64,000 bases of DNA, taken from NCBI RefSeq assembly GCF_031082405.1, contig NZ_JAVHJU010000004.1, forward strand, positions 524,092 through 588,091, given 5' to 3'. The position numbers were made by a program, and so were the translations under genes. The stretch comes from Amycolatopsis sp. A133. Its GTDB lineage: Bacteria > Actinomycetota > Actinomycetes > Mycobacteriales > Pseudonocardiaceae. Below are positions 1 through 8,584 of this stretch, piece after piece (the stretch's first letter is position 1; each line of letters opens with the position of its first letter). The notes beneath the pieces were generated by a model that worked only from the letters and a program-made list of their open reading frames with translations, ran no database searches and had not been told where the DNA came from.

Positions 1-1125
1 GCGAAGCTCGCCGCGGGCTCCGGTGCGGTCGCCGTCGACACCGAACGCGCGTCCGGCTACCGGTACTTCCCCAAGGCCTACCTCGTGCAGCTGCGCCGCG
101 AAGGTGCCGGCACGGTGCTGATCGACCCGATCGCGCTGGACGGCGAACTCGCCCCGCTGCGCGAAGTCCTCAACTCCCTGGAGTGGGTGCTGCACGCCGC
201 CTCCCAGGACCTCCCCTGCCTCGCCGAGCTGGGCCTGCACCCGGCGGCGCTGTTCGACACCGAGCTGGCCGGACGGCTGGCGGGCTACGAACGCGTCGCG
301 CTGGGCACGCTCGTCGAGCTGCTGCTGGGGTACACCCTCGAAAAGGGCCACAGCGCGGCCGACTGGTCGAAGCGGCCGCTGCCGGTCGACTGGCTGAACT
401 ACGCCGCCCTCGACGTCGAGCTGCTCGTCCAGCTGCGCGAAAAGCTGGAAGCGGAGCTGGGCGCCCAGGGCAAGCTGGACTGGGCCCGGCAGGAGTTCGA
501 GTTCGTGCGGACGGCCCCGCCGTCCCCGCCGCGGGCCGAGCCGTGGCGCCGGACGTCCGGCGTGCACAAGATCCGCAGCCCGCGCGGCCTCGCGGCGGTG
601 CGCGAACTGTGGCAGGCGCGGGACGAGCTGGCCCGCAAACGCGACCGCGCGCCGAGCCGGATCCTGCCGGACAGCGCGATCGTCAACGCCGTCACGGCCG
701 ACCCGAAGACGGTCGAAGAGCTGCAGGCGCTGCCGGTGTTCAGCGGCCGCGTCCAGCGCAAGTACACGGCGAGCTGGCTGCGGCACCTACAGGCGGCCCG
801 CGCGCTCCCGGCGTCGGAATTGCCGTCGCCCTCCCAGCCGACGGACGGCCCGCCCCCGGTGAACCGCTGGGCGGACAAGGACCCCGACGCGGCGGCCCGG
901 TTGTCGGCGGCCCGCGCGGCCCTGGCGGCGATCGCGGAGGACCGCCGGCTCCCGGTGGAGAACCTGCTGCTGCCGGACCTGGTCCGCCGCACGTGCTGGC
1001 GCCCCCCGGCCGAGACCGACGAGGACTCGGTGGCGGAAGTCCTGCGGGCGGGCGGCGCTCGGCCGTGGCAGGTGGAACTGACGGCGTCGGTGCTGAGCAA
1101 GGCCTTGCAGACCACCGCTTCCTGA
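1..1125 (+). CDS. rnd: ribonuclease D with HRDC domain, 5' end outside window
   Basis: The reading frame is open from the first base, so the N-terminus is missing. It encodes a DEDD-family 3'-5' exoribonuclease that trims structured RNA precursors such as tRNA. Visible exonuclease motifs are VDTERASGYRY (Exo I, Asp and Glu metal ligands), HAASQDLPCL (Exo II) and NYAALDVELL (Exo III, Tyr-x3-Asp). An HRDC region follows, with the typical RAPSRILPDSAIVNAV stretch. The Asp in Exo III and the HRDC order match bacterial RNase D. The C-terminal third is Arg/Pro/Ala-rich, as in actinobacterial members. A repeat-type terminator follows directly. The identification is firm; only the true start is unknown. 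Confidence 0.93.
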   Translation, partial: AKLAAGSGAVAVDTERASGYRYFPKAYLVQLRREGAGTVLIDPIALDGELAPLREVLNSLEWVLHAASQDLPCLAELGLHPAALFDTELAGRLAGYERVALGTLVELLLGYTLEKGHSAADWSKRPLPVDWLNYAALDVELLVQLREKLEAELGAQGKLDWARQEFEFVRTAPPSPPRAEPWRRTSGVHKIRSPRGLAAVRELWQARDELARKRDRAPSRILPDSAIVNAVTADPKTVEELQALPVFSGRVQRKYTASWLRHLQAARALPASELPSPSQPTDGPPPVNRWADKDPDAAARLSAARAALAAIAEDRRLPVENLLLPDLVRRTCWRPPAETDEDSVAEVLRAGGARPWQVELTASVLSKALQTTAS

Positions 1126-1153
1126 CAGATCCCGCCTGCCCTGCCCCACCCCG

Positions 1154-1240
1154 AGCGCCCCAATGTGGCGTTCGGTGCGTTGGACGCAACCAATGTGGCG
1201 TTCGGTGCGTTGAACGCAACCAACGCCACATTGGGGCGCT
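1154..1240. repeat. tandem plus inverted repeat, probable convergent terminator
   Basis: Two 30-bp direct repeats, 1161-1190 and 1191-1220, differ at one base. A perfect 19-bp inverted repeat (1154-1172 against 1222-1240) encloses them. The structure lies between the convergent rnd and TetR genes, so it can fold into a long stem that terminates both. The unit core CAATGTGGCGTTCGGTGCGT looks like a dispersed intergenic element rather than coding sequence. Confidence 0.7.
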
Positions 1241-1250
1241 TGGGACCTGG

Positions 1251-1916
1251 TCAGTCCTCGACCGCCGCCAGCAGGCGGTGGGCCTCCGCCCGCAGGTCGT
1301 CCGACGGTTCGGGCAGGCCCACCAGCCGGACCACGCCGTCGGCGCCTTCTCGCACGTGGGCCTCGACGTCCAGGGCCGGGTCGTCCCTGCGGATCACCGC
1401 GATGCTCTCCACCAGCCCGAACACCAGATCCGTCCGGATCCCCGCCGCCGCCGGGGCCACGCCGGAAGCCGCCACCAGCCGGCCGTACGCCGCCTTCAGG
1501 TCCGCGCGCTCGGTGCGGAAGCGGGCCAGGTTGGGCGATCCGACCTCCGGCAGCAGGTACAGCGCGCCCAGGTTGTGCCGGGCGCCGCCGAGGAGGCCGA
1601 TGTCCGCGTACGCCAGCGCCCACAACCGGACCGCTGCCGGGGCCGCGCCGGCCGCGAGGCGGGCCGCCAGGGCCAGTGACGGGCGGACCGTTTCGGCCAG
1701 CAACGCCGCGAGGATGTCTTCCTTCGCCGGGAAGTGGTAGTACAGCGACGCCTGGCGCAGGCCGGCGCGCTCGGCGATCGCTCTTGTCGTCGTGGCCGCG
1801 TAGCCGGCTCCGGTGAACAATTCCCCTGCCGCGTCGAGCACGGCTTGGCGCGCGTCCGGCCGGTTCGCCGCCGCCCCGCTCGCCCTCGGCCTGCCGACTC
1901 CCGACCCTTTGACCAC
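1251..1916 (-). CDS. TetR family transcriptional regulator
   Basis: A 221-residue protein with an N-terminal TetR helix-turn-helix around residues 25-70 (TTRAIAERAGLRQASLYYHF), followed by an all-helical ligand domain of unknown specificity. The basic N-tail before the HTH (GVGRPRASGAAANRP) is common in the family. It is divergent from the permease and nitrogen-salvage operon that starts at 2092, so that operon is a possible target, but nothing in the sequence proves it. It ends in a shared terminator with rnd. Confidence 0.85.
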   Translation of the reverse strand: MVKGSGVGRPRASGAAANRPDARQAVLDAAGELFTGAGYAATTTRAIAERAGLRQASLYYHFPAKEDILAALLAETVRPSLALAARLAAGAAPAAVRLWALAYADIGLLGGARHNLGALYLLPEVGSPNLARFRTERADLKAAYGRLVAASGVAPAAAGIRTDLVFGLVESIAVIRRDDPALDVEAHVREGADGVVRLVGLPEPSDDLRAEAHRLLAAVED

Positions 1917-2005
1917 GCACGTGATCTTGCCAGGTCTCGGGCCGTGCCACGCGCACGGAGGTGTGGTTACGCCCGGATGTCGTCATTGACGCGGTGTCGA
2001 GCACG

Positions 2006-2024
2006 CCGTTAACGGGCCCCTAAC
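2006..2024. promoter_or_regulatory. candidate operator in the divergent intergenic region
   Basis: The 175-bp gap between the TetR gene and the permease contains the perfect 10-bp palindrome CCGTTAACGG (2006-2015). It overlaps a larger GTTA-n9-TAAC inverted repeat ending at 2024. It could be the TetR site or a nitrogen-control site. A guanidine-I (ykkC) riboswitch was looked for here and not recognised. Low confidence. Confidence 0.25.
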
Positions 2025-2091
2025 CCGGCGGAGATCATCGCGTCGCGGCGGAAACCTAATTTCTGTCAGGCGACCGAAACAAGGAGCCCGC

Positions 2092-3561
2092 ATGACACCA
2101 CCCGACGAACTCGCCGCCTTCGGTTACCGCCAAGAGCTCCGCCGGTCGCTGGGCGGGTTCTCCGCCTTCGCCGCCGGCTTCTCCTTCGTCTCCATCCTCA
2201 CCACCGTCTTCCAGCTCTTCGGCTTCGGCTACACCTTCGGCGGCCCGCTCTTCTTCTGGACCTGGCCGGTCGTCCTGGCCGGCCAGCTGCTCGTCGCGCT
2301 GGTCTTCGCCGAGCTCGCGGCGCGCTACCCGCTCGCCGGATCGGTGTACCAGTGGGCGAAACAACTGACAAAGGGGTTCCTCGGCTGGTTGGCGGGCTGG
2401 ATGATGCTGCTCGGCTGCGTCGTCGCCCTCGCCGCGGCCGCGATCGCGCTGCAGGTCGTGCTCCCGTCGGTGTGGGACGGCTTCCAGTTCGTCGGCGGCG
2501 ACCCGTCGGTGACGTCGCCGTCCGGCGCGGCCAACGCCGTGCTGCTCGGCACCCTGCTGCTCGTCTTCACCACCGCCGTCAACACCGGCGGCGTCCGGCT
2601 GATGGCGCGGATCAACGACGTCGGCGTCGCGGCCGAACTGCTCGGCGTGCTCGTCCTGGTCGCCGGGCTCGGGCTGTTCGCCGTGCGGGGCCCGCAGGTG
2701 GTGCTGCACGACGCACCCGGCACGAGCGCCGGGATCGGCGGCGTGCTCGCTTCGGCGCTCATGGCGGCGTACGTCCTCTACGGCTTCGACACCGCCGCGT
2801 CGGTCGCGGAGGAGACGAAGGACGCGCGCAGGGCGGCCCCGCGCGCGGTGCTCCGCGCCGTGCTCGTCTCCGGGATCGGCGGCCTGGCGGTGGTCGTCAC
2901 CGCGCTGATGGCCGCGCCGAGCCTCACCGACGGGCAGCTCGCCGGCCACGGCTTGCCGTACGTCATCACGGCCGTCTTCGGCGACACCCTCGGCCGCGTT
3001 TTCCTCGCCGACGTCGCGATCGCCGTCGTCGTCTGCACCCTGACGATCCAAACCGGCACCGTCCGGCTGATCTACGCGATGGCCCGCGACGGCGCACTCC
3101 CCGCCTCCGCCCGTCTCGCCGGGGTCAGCCCGCGCACCGGGACACCGGTCGCGCCCGCGCTGCTGTCCGGCGGGCTGGCCATCGGGCTGCTGCTGCTCAA
3201 CGTCGGCAACCCGACGCTGTTCAGCACGATCACCGGGACGTCGGTGGTGGTCGTCTACCTGGCGTACCTGCTGGTCACCGGTCCGCTGCTGGTGCACCGG
3301 CTGCGCGGGCGGTTCCCGGCCGAGCCGGGCCGGTTCTCCCTCGGTCGCTGGGGTGTTCCGCTGAACGGAGCAGCCGTTCTGTACGGAATCGGCATGATCG
3401 TGAACATCGCCTGGCCACGGGCGGAGATCTACGATCTCGCCGGTTCGGGCGCACCCTGGATGCTCTTGTTCCCGATAGAGTTCGTCGGCGGCGCACTGGT
3501 GATCGGCTGGCTCTGCTGGCTGCGGCTGCGCCCCGCTCCCGCCCTCGAACCCGCAACCTGA
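2092..3561 (+). CDS. APC-superfamily amino acid/amine permease
   Basis: A 489-residue membrane protein with about 12 hydrophobic segments. It has the APC N-terminal signature around residues 12-40 (RRSLGGFSAFAAGFSFVSI), the loop ARYPLAGSVYQWAKQL and a conserved YGFDTAASVAEETKDARRA motif near residue 230. The start ATG is preceded by AAGGAG. It is the first gene of the operon that runs through allophanate hydrolase and is 12 bp from the next gene. It therefore probably imports the nitrogen compound the operon degrades (urea, guanidine or a related amine). The family assignment is clear; the substrate is inferred from context. Confidence 0.88.
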   Translation: MTPPDELAAFGYRQELRRSLGGFSAFAAGFSFVSILTTVFQLFGFGYTFGGPLFFWTWPVVLAGQLLVALVFAELAARYPLAGSVYQWAKQLTKGFLGWLAGWMMLLGCVVALAAAAIALQVVLPSVWDGFQFVGGDPSVTSPSGAANAVLLGTLLLVFTTAVNTGGVRLMARINDVGVAAELLGVLVLVAGLGLFAVRGPQVVLHDAPGTSAGIGGVLASALMAAYVLYGFDTAASVAEETKDARRAAPRAVLRAVLVSGIGGLAVVVTALMAAPSLTDGQLAGHGLPYVITAVFGDTLGRVFLADVAIAVVVCTLTIQTGTVRLIYAMARDGALPASARLAGVSPRTGTPVAPALLSGGLAIGLLLLNVGNPTLFSTITGTSVVVVYLAYLLVTGPLLVHRLRGRFPAEPGRFSLGRWGVPLNGAAVLYGIGMIVNIAWPRAEIYDLAGSGAPWMLLFPIEFVGGALVIGWLCWLRLRPAPALEPAT

Positions 3562-3573
3562 GAGAGGACGACC

Positions 3574-4407
3574 ATGAGCACCACCGCGACGACCTACGGA
3601 GCGCGCGACCACGCCCGCGCCCAGGCCGGCACCGTGGTCGACACGATGCCGTCGATCCCGGCGAGCGGCTGGCCGGCCCCACCGGCCGGGGTCGCCCCCG
3701 AGGCGCTGACCTGGGCCGAGACCGTGGCCGGCGGCGGGTACACGCACAAGGTGCTGGCCCGGGGCACGCGGCTGCGGCTGACCGACGTCGACGGCGACGC
3801 TTGCGCGCACCTGCTGCTGTTCAACGCGGACCAGCCGTGGGAACGGCTCAACGTCGCCGACACGGTCAAGGTGCAGTGGAACGCCTACCTCGGCGAGTCG
3901 GTGGCGCTCCTGTCGGACCAGGCGCGGGTGCTGGCCACGATCGTCGCGGATTCCGGCGGACGGCACGACGCCCTGTGCGGGACGTCCACTGTGGACGGAA
4001 ACTCCGAGCGCTACGGCGACGGTTCCCCGCAGGGCCTCGCCCCCGCCGGGACGGGGCTGTTCACCTTGGCGGCGGCCAAGAACGGGCTGGGGCCGCGGGA
4101 CCTCCCGCCCAGCCTGTCGTTCTTCCAGGGCGTGCGGGTCCAGCCGGACGGCGGGCTGGAGTTCACCGGCTCCGCGGGCGCCGGCCAGTCCGTCGACCTC
4201 CGGATCGAGATCCCGTCGATCGTGCTGCTCGCCAACGTCGCCCACCCGGTCGACCCACGCCCGGACTACACCGTGTCCAAGCTCGAAGTGCTCGCGTGGC
4301 GCGACCGGCCGACCAATCCGGACAGTCCGGAGTGGACGCACACGCCGGAAGCGCAGCGCGCCTTCGAGAACACCGCCGACTACCTGACCGCCCGGGGGAT
4401 CGCATGA
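3574..4407 (+). CDS. DUF1989 protein, urea carboxylase-associated protein 1 (probable carboxyguanidine deiminase subunit)
   Basis: A 277-residue member of the DUF1989/UAAP1 family. Family features include GTRLRLTDVDGDACAHLLLFN, WNAYLGESVALLSDQARVLA, the SGGRHDALCGTST motif and a C-terminal SIVLLANVAHPVDPRPDYT segment. From work on other bacteria, the two UAAP proteins form a heteromeric deiminase that converts carboxyguanidine to allophanate between a guanidine carboxylase and allophanate hydrolase. Here the gene sits exactly in that order. Its stop overlaps the start of the paralogous next gene (ATGA). The role is inferred from family and context. Confidence 0.85.
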   Translation: MSTTATTYGARDHARAQAGTVVDTMPSIPASGWPAPPAGVAPEALTWAETVAGGGYTHKVLARGTRLRLTDVDGDACAHLLLFNADQPWERLNVADTVKVQWNAYLGESVALLSDQARVLATIVADSGGRHDALCGTSTVDGNSERYGDGSPQGLAPAGTGLFTLAAAKNGLGPRDLPPSLSFFQGVRVQPDGGLEFTGSAGAGQSVDLRIEIPSIVLLANVAHPVDPRPDYTVSKLEVLAWRDRPTNPDSPEWTHTPEAQRAFENTADYLTARGIA

Positions 4408-5039
4408 GCACGGCGTACGAGTCCCAGCTGGAAGTCAGCTTCGACGTTCCCGCACGGGCGCCGTTTTCGACGGTGCTGAAGCAGGGCCAGGAGCTGGCCA
4501 TCATGGACCTGGGCGGCAACCAGGCCGTCGACTTCCTCTGCTACGACGCGGCCGACACCTCGAAGCGCTACAGCGCGGCCGCGACGATCGCCGCGCAGCG
4601 CAACATCTTCCTGACCACGGGCAGCGTCCTGCGCACCCAGGAGGGCGCGCCGCTGCTGACCGTCGTCGGCGACACCTGCGGCCGCCACGACACGCTCGGC
4701 GGCGCGTGCAGCAAGGAGTCCAACAGCCTCCGCTACGGGCAGCACACCCGCCACCAGCACGCCTGCGTCGAGAACTTCCTCATCGAAGGCGCGAAGTGGG
4801 GCCTGGGCAAGCGCGACCTGGTCAGCAACGTCAACTGGTACATGAACGTGCCGGTCGAAGAAGACGGCACGCTCGGCATCGTCGACGGCATCTCCGCGCC
4901 GGGCCTGGAAGTCCGGCTGCGCGCCGAGACCGACGTGCTGGTGCTCGTCTCGAACTGCCCGCAGATCAACAACCCCTGCAACGGGTTCGACCCGACGCCG
5001 GTGCGGATGATCGTCATCTCCCCCGGAGGCGGCGAGTGA
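4404..5039 (+). CDS. DUF1989 protein, urea carboxylase-associated protein 2 (probable carboxyguanidine deiminase subunit)
   Basis: A 211-residue paralogue of the preceding protein, starting in a 4-bp ATGA overlap. It keeps the full set of putative zinc-binding residues: GDTCGRHDTLGGACS, HQHACVEN and the UAAP2-type NCPQINNPCNGFDPTPV near the C-terminus. The upstream paralogue lacks most of these cysteines, so this is probably the metal-binding, catalytic half of a heteromer. The stop overlaps the GTG start of the carboxylase (GTGA), which implies translational coupling. Confidence 0.87.
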   Translation: MSTAYESQLEVSFDVPARAPFSTVLKQGQELAIMDLGGNQAVDFLCYDAADTSKRYSAAATIAAQRNIFLTTGSVLRTQEGAPLLTVVGDTCGRHDTLGGACSKESNSLRYGQHTRHQHACVENFLIEGAKWGLGKRDLVSNVNWYMNVPVEEDGTLGIVDGISAPGLEVRLRAETDVLVLVSNCPQINNPCNGFDPTPVRMIVISPGGGE

Positions 5040-8000
5040 GGCTGCTCGTCGCCAACCGCGGCGAGATCGCCGTCCGGATCCTGCGCAGCGCGAAGGAACT
5101 GGGCCTCGAGACCGTCGCGGTGCATTCCGACGCCGATCGCCTCGCCCCGCACGTGCGGCTCGCCGACCGGGCCGTGCGGCTCGGCCCGGCGCCCGCGGCG
5201 GAGAGCTACCTGCGGGCCGGCGCGATCATCGCCGCGGCGCTGGAGACCAGCTGCGACGCGATCCACCCCGGCTACGGCTTCCTCTCGGAGGACGCGGCTT
5301 TCGCGCGGGCCTGCGAAGACGCCGAGATCGCGTTCGCCGGCCCCACTCCCGAGCACTTGGAGGTGTTCGGCAGCAAGCACACCGCGCGCGAGGCGGCGAT
5401 CGCGGCGGGCGTGCCGCTGCTGGCCGGTACCGGTCTGCTGGCCGATGTGGACGAAGCGCTGGCCGGGGCGGCGGCCATCGGCTACCCGGTGATGCTCAAG
5501 GCGACCGGCGGCGGGGGCGGGATCGGGATGCGCGCCTGCGCGTCGCCGCAGGAGCTGCGCGCCGCCTGGGACACCGTCCGCAGCGTGGCGGCCAAGAGCT
5601 TCGCCAGTTCCGGCGTCTTCCTCGAACGGCTCGTGCGCCGCGCGCGGCACGTCGAGGTCCAGGTGTTCGGCGACGGCTTCGGTGAGGTCATGGCCCTGGG
5701 CACGCGCGACTGCTCGCTGCAGCGGCGCAACCAGAAGGTCGTCGAGGAGTGCCCGGCGCCCGGCCTGCCCGCGGACGTCCGGCAGCAGCTCGTCGAGTCG
5801 GCTGTCGCACTGTGTTCGTCGGTGCGGTACCGCTCGGCGGGCACGGTCGAGTACGTCTACGACCCGGAGCGCGGCGAAGCGGCGTTCCTCGAGGTCAACA
5901 CCCGGCTGCAGGTCGAACACCCGGTCACCGAAGCGGTGTACGGCGTCGACCTGGTCGCTTGGATGCTGCGGCTGGCCCAAGGCGACCGCGCGATGTTCCG
6001 CGCGGTCCCGGTCGCGCGCGGGCACGCCGTCGAAGCGCGCGTGTACGCCGAGGACCCGAACGCCGGGCACCGGCCGAGCGCGGGTCTCGTCACGCGGGTG
6101 ACGCTGCCCCCGGACACGCGGGTGGACACCTGGGTCGAGCCGGGCACGACCGTCACCACGCACTACGACCCGTTGCTGGCCAAGGTGATCTGCACCGGCA
6201 CCGACCGCGCCGGGGCACTGGCGAACCTGCGGCAAGCGCTCGCCGTCACCCGGTTCGACGGGGTGCAGACCAACCTGGGGCAGCTGCGCGCGGCGGCCGC
6301 CGACACCGCGTTCGGCGCCGCGGTCCACGACACGTCCACTTTGGACGACATCGACGACGCCGAGCCGCGGATCGACGTGGTCCGCGGCGGCACGATGACG
6401 ACCGTGCAGGACTGGCCCGGCCGTACCGGGTTCTGGGCCGTCGGAGTGCCACCGAGCGGGCCGATGGACGACCTTTCGCTGCGGCTGGGCAACGTCGCGC
6501 TCGGCAACCCGGAGGGCGCACCGGGCTTGGAGTGCACTGTGGACGGCGTCGCGCTGCGGTTTTCGCACGCCACCGAAGTGTGCGTCACCGGCGCACCGAC
6601 CACCGTGCTGGTCGACGGCGCCGAGGTTCCGTTGTGGACACCCGTCGAAGTTCCGGCGGGTGCGACACTGGACGTCCGGGCGTGCACGGCCGGGCTGCGC
6701 AGCTACGTCCTGGTGCGCGGCGGCGTCGACGTGCCGGAGTTCCTCGGCAGCGCGGCGACGTTCACGCTCGGGAAGTTCGGCGGGCACGGCGGCCGCGCGC
6801 TGGCCGCCGGGGACGTCCTGCGGCCCGGGCCGGCGCCCGCGGACCCGGTTGTCGGGCCGGTCGCTTCGGCCGACCGGCCGGCCTTTGCTCCGCAGTGGAC
6901 GATCGGCGCGCTCGAAGGGCCGCACGCGGCCCCGGAGTTCTTCACCCCGGACGACGTCGACACGTTCTACGCCACCGACTGGCAGGTGCACTTCAACTCG
7001 GCGCGCACCGGTGTCCGGCTCGTCGGGCCGCGGCCCGAATGGTCCCGCGCAGACGGCGGTGAGGCGGGTCTGCACCCGTCGAACATCCACGACACGCCGT
7101 ACGCGATCGGTGCCGTGGACTACACCGGCGACCTGCCGATCCTGCTCGGCCCGGACGGGCCCAGCCTGGGCGGGTTCGTCTGCCCGGCGACGGTCGCCAC
7201 CGGCGAGCGGTGGAAGCTCGGGCAGCTGCGGCCGGGCGACACCGTGCGGTTCGTGCCGATCGGCACCGACCACGCGGCGGCGCTGCGGACGCGGCCCGCG
7301 TCAGCGGTCGAGCCGAGCCGGGCGGCCCGCGACGACGGCGGCGTGCTCGCGCGGCTGTCCCCTTCGGACAGTTCGGAATCTTCGGGCGAGCCGCCGGTCA
7401 CCTACCGCCGCAGCGGCGACGACAACCTGCTCGTCGAGTACGGCGAGATGAAGCTCGACCTCGCCCTGCGGATGCGGGTGCACGCGCTGGCCGAGCGCCT
7501 GGCGGCCGAAGGCGTGCCGGGGATCGTGGACCTGACGCCGGGCATCCGGTCGCTCCAGGTGCACGTCGACCCGGACGCGTTGCCGGTCGGCAAGGCGCTC
7601 GGGCTGGTGCGCGAGCTGGAGCGGGACCTGCCGCCGACCCACGACCTCGTGGTGCCCAGCCGCCGCGTCCGGCTCCCGCTGTCGTGGGACGATCCGGCGA
7701 CGCGCGAGGCGATCGAGCGGTACATGACCGGCGTGCGCGACGACGCGCCGTGGTGCCCGTGGAACATCGAGTTCATCCGGCGCGTCAACGGGCTGTCCAG
7801 TGTGGACGAGGTGTACCGGACGGTGTTCGACGCGGAGTACCTCGTGCTCGGCCTCGGCGACGTCTACCTCGGCGCACCGGTGGCGACGCCGCTGGACCCG
7901 CGCCACCGGCTGGTGACGACGAAGTACAACCCGGCGCGGACGTGGACGGCGGAGAACTCCGTCGGCATCGGCGGCGCCTACCTGTGCATCTACGGCATGG

Positions 8001-8584
8001 AGGGCCCGGGCGGCTACCAGTTCGTCGGGCGGACCGTCCAGGTGTGGAACAGCTGGCGCGGCGGGGACCAGCCGTGGGCGCTGCGGTTCTTCGACCGCAT
8101 CTCCTGGTACCCGGTGTCGGCCGGGGAGCTGCTGGACCTGCGGGCGCAGAGCGCGTCCGGGACGCTGGAACTCGACACCACCGAGGGTTCCTTCGCCCTG
8201 GCGGACTACCAGAAGTTCCTCGCGGACAACGCCGAGAGCATCGCCGGGTTCCGGGCGACGCAGGCGGCGGCGTTCGAAGCGGAGCGGCGGGCGTGGGCCG
8301 CGGCGGGCGAGTTCGACCCGAAACCGGAGCCGGTCACCCGGCCGCCGTCCCGGGTCGAGGCACCGCCGGGCGGCCACGTCGTGGAGGCGCCGTTCGCGGC
8401 GACGGTGTGGCGGGTCGACGTCACCGCGGGCGAGCGCGTCGAGAACGCGCAGGCGCTGGTGACGCTGGAAGCGATGAAGACCGAGGCGCGGATCCCCGCG
8501 CCGGCGAGCGGTGAGGTGGTCGAAGTGCTCGTGTCCCCCGGTGATCAGGTGGCCCCCGGTACGCCCTTGGTGGTGCTGGGATGA
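5036..8584 (+). CDS. biotin-dependent urea/guanidine carboxylase
   Basis: A 1182-residue single-chain biotin carboxylase of the urea carboxylase family (EC 6.3.4.6 type). Domain order: biotin carboxylase at about 1-450, with RLLVANRGEIAVRIL, the Gly-rich ATP-grasp loop KATGGGGGIGMRAC and EVNTRLQVEHPVTE; AHS2/KipA-like at about 450-770 (GGTMTTVQDWPGRTGFWAVG); AHS1/KipI-like at about 785-1060 (SGDDNLLVEYGEMKLDLALR, DLTPGIRSLQVH); and a biotinyl domain with LEAMKTE, the biotinylated Lys near residue 1147. The GTG start at 5036 is set by the GTGA overlap and the canonical N-terminus. Flanking DUF1989 genes are the neighbourhood of enzymes shown elsewhere to prefer guanidine over urea, so the substrate should be left open. 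Confidence 0.93.
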   Translation: MRLLVANRGEIAVRILRSAKELGLETVAVHSDADRLAPHVRLADRAVRLGPAPAAESYLRAGAIIAAALETSCDAIHPGYGFLSEDAAFARACEDAEIAFAGPTPEHLEVFGSKHTAREAAIAAGVPLLAGTGLLADVDEALAGAAAIGYPVMLKATGGGGGIGMRACASPQELRAAWDTVRSVAAKSFASSGVFLERLVRRARHVEVQVFGDGFGEVMALGTRDCSLQRRNQKVVEECPAPGLPADVRQQLVESAVALCSSVRYRSAGTVEYVYDPERGEAAFLEVNTRLQVEHPVTEAVYGVDLVAWMLRLAQGDRAMFRAVPVARGHAVEARVYAEDPNAGHRPSAGLVTRVTLPPDTRVDTWVEPGTTVTTHYDPLLAKVICTGTDRAGALANLRQALAVTRFDGVQTNLGQLRAAAADTAFGAAVHDTSTLDDIDDAEPRIDVVRGGTMTTVQDWPGRTGFWAVGVPPSGPMDDLSLRLGNVALGNPEGAPGLECTVDGVALRFSHATEVCVTGAPTTVLVDGAEVPLWTPVEVPAGATLDVRACTAGLRSYVLVRGGVDVPEFLGSAATFTLGKFGGHGGRALAAGDVLRPGPAPADPVVGPVASADRPAFAPQWTIGALEGPHAAPEFFTPDDVDTFYATDWQVHFNSARTGVRLVGPRPEWSRADGGEAGLHPSNIHDTPYAIGAVDYTGDLPILLGPDGPSLGGFVCPATVATGERWKLGQLRPGDTVRFVPIGTDHAAALRTRPASAVEPSRAARDDGGVLARLSPSDSSESSGEPPVTYRRSGDDNLLVEYGEMKLDLALRMRVHALAERLAAEGVPGIVDLTPGIRSLQVHVDPDALPVGKALGLVRELERDLPPTHDLVVPSRRVRLPLSWDDPATREAIERYMTGVRDDAPWCPWNIEFIRRVNGLSSVDEVYRTVFDAEYLVLGLGDVYLGAPVATPLDPRHRLVTTKYNPARTWTAENSVGIGGAYLCIYGMEGPGGYQFVGRTVQVWNSWRGGDQPWALRFFDRISWYPVSAGELLDLRAQSASGTLELDTTEGSFALADYQKFLADNAESIAGFRATQAAAFEAERRAWAAAGEFDPKPEPVTRPPSRVEAPPGGHVVEAPFAATVWRVDVTAGERVENAQALVTLEAMKTEARIPAPASGEVVEVLVSPGDQVAPGTPLVVLG

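Noticed and set aside
1154..1240. CRISPR array
   Set aside because: Only two adjacent copies without spacers; it behaves as a terminator repeat.
1917..2091. Guanidine-I (ykkC) or mini-ykkC riboswitch upstream of the nitrogen operon
   Set aside because: The conserved ykkC blocks and ACGR tetraloop hairpins were looked for and not seen; only small palindromes are present.
2056..4341. A 761-codon open frame on the minus strand opposite the permease
   Set aside because: Its product is Arg/Glu/Asp-rich without motifs and mirrors the third-position GC bias of the real genes on the plus strand.
4733..7273. An 846-codon minus-strand open frame opposite the carboxylase
   Set aside because: Shadow of the carboxylase gene; low-complexity product with no recognisable domain.
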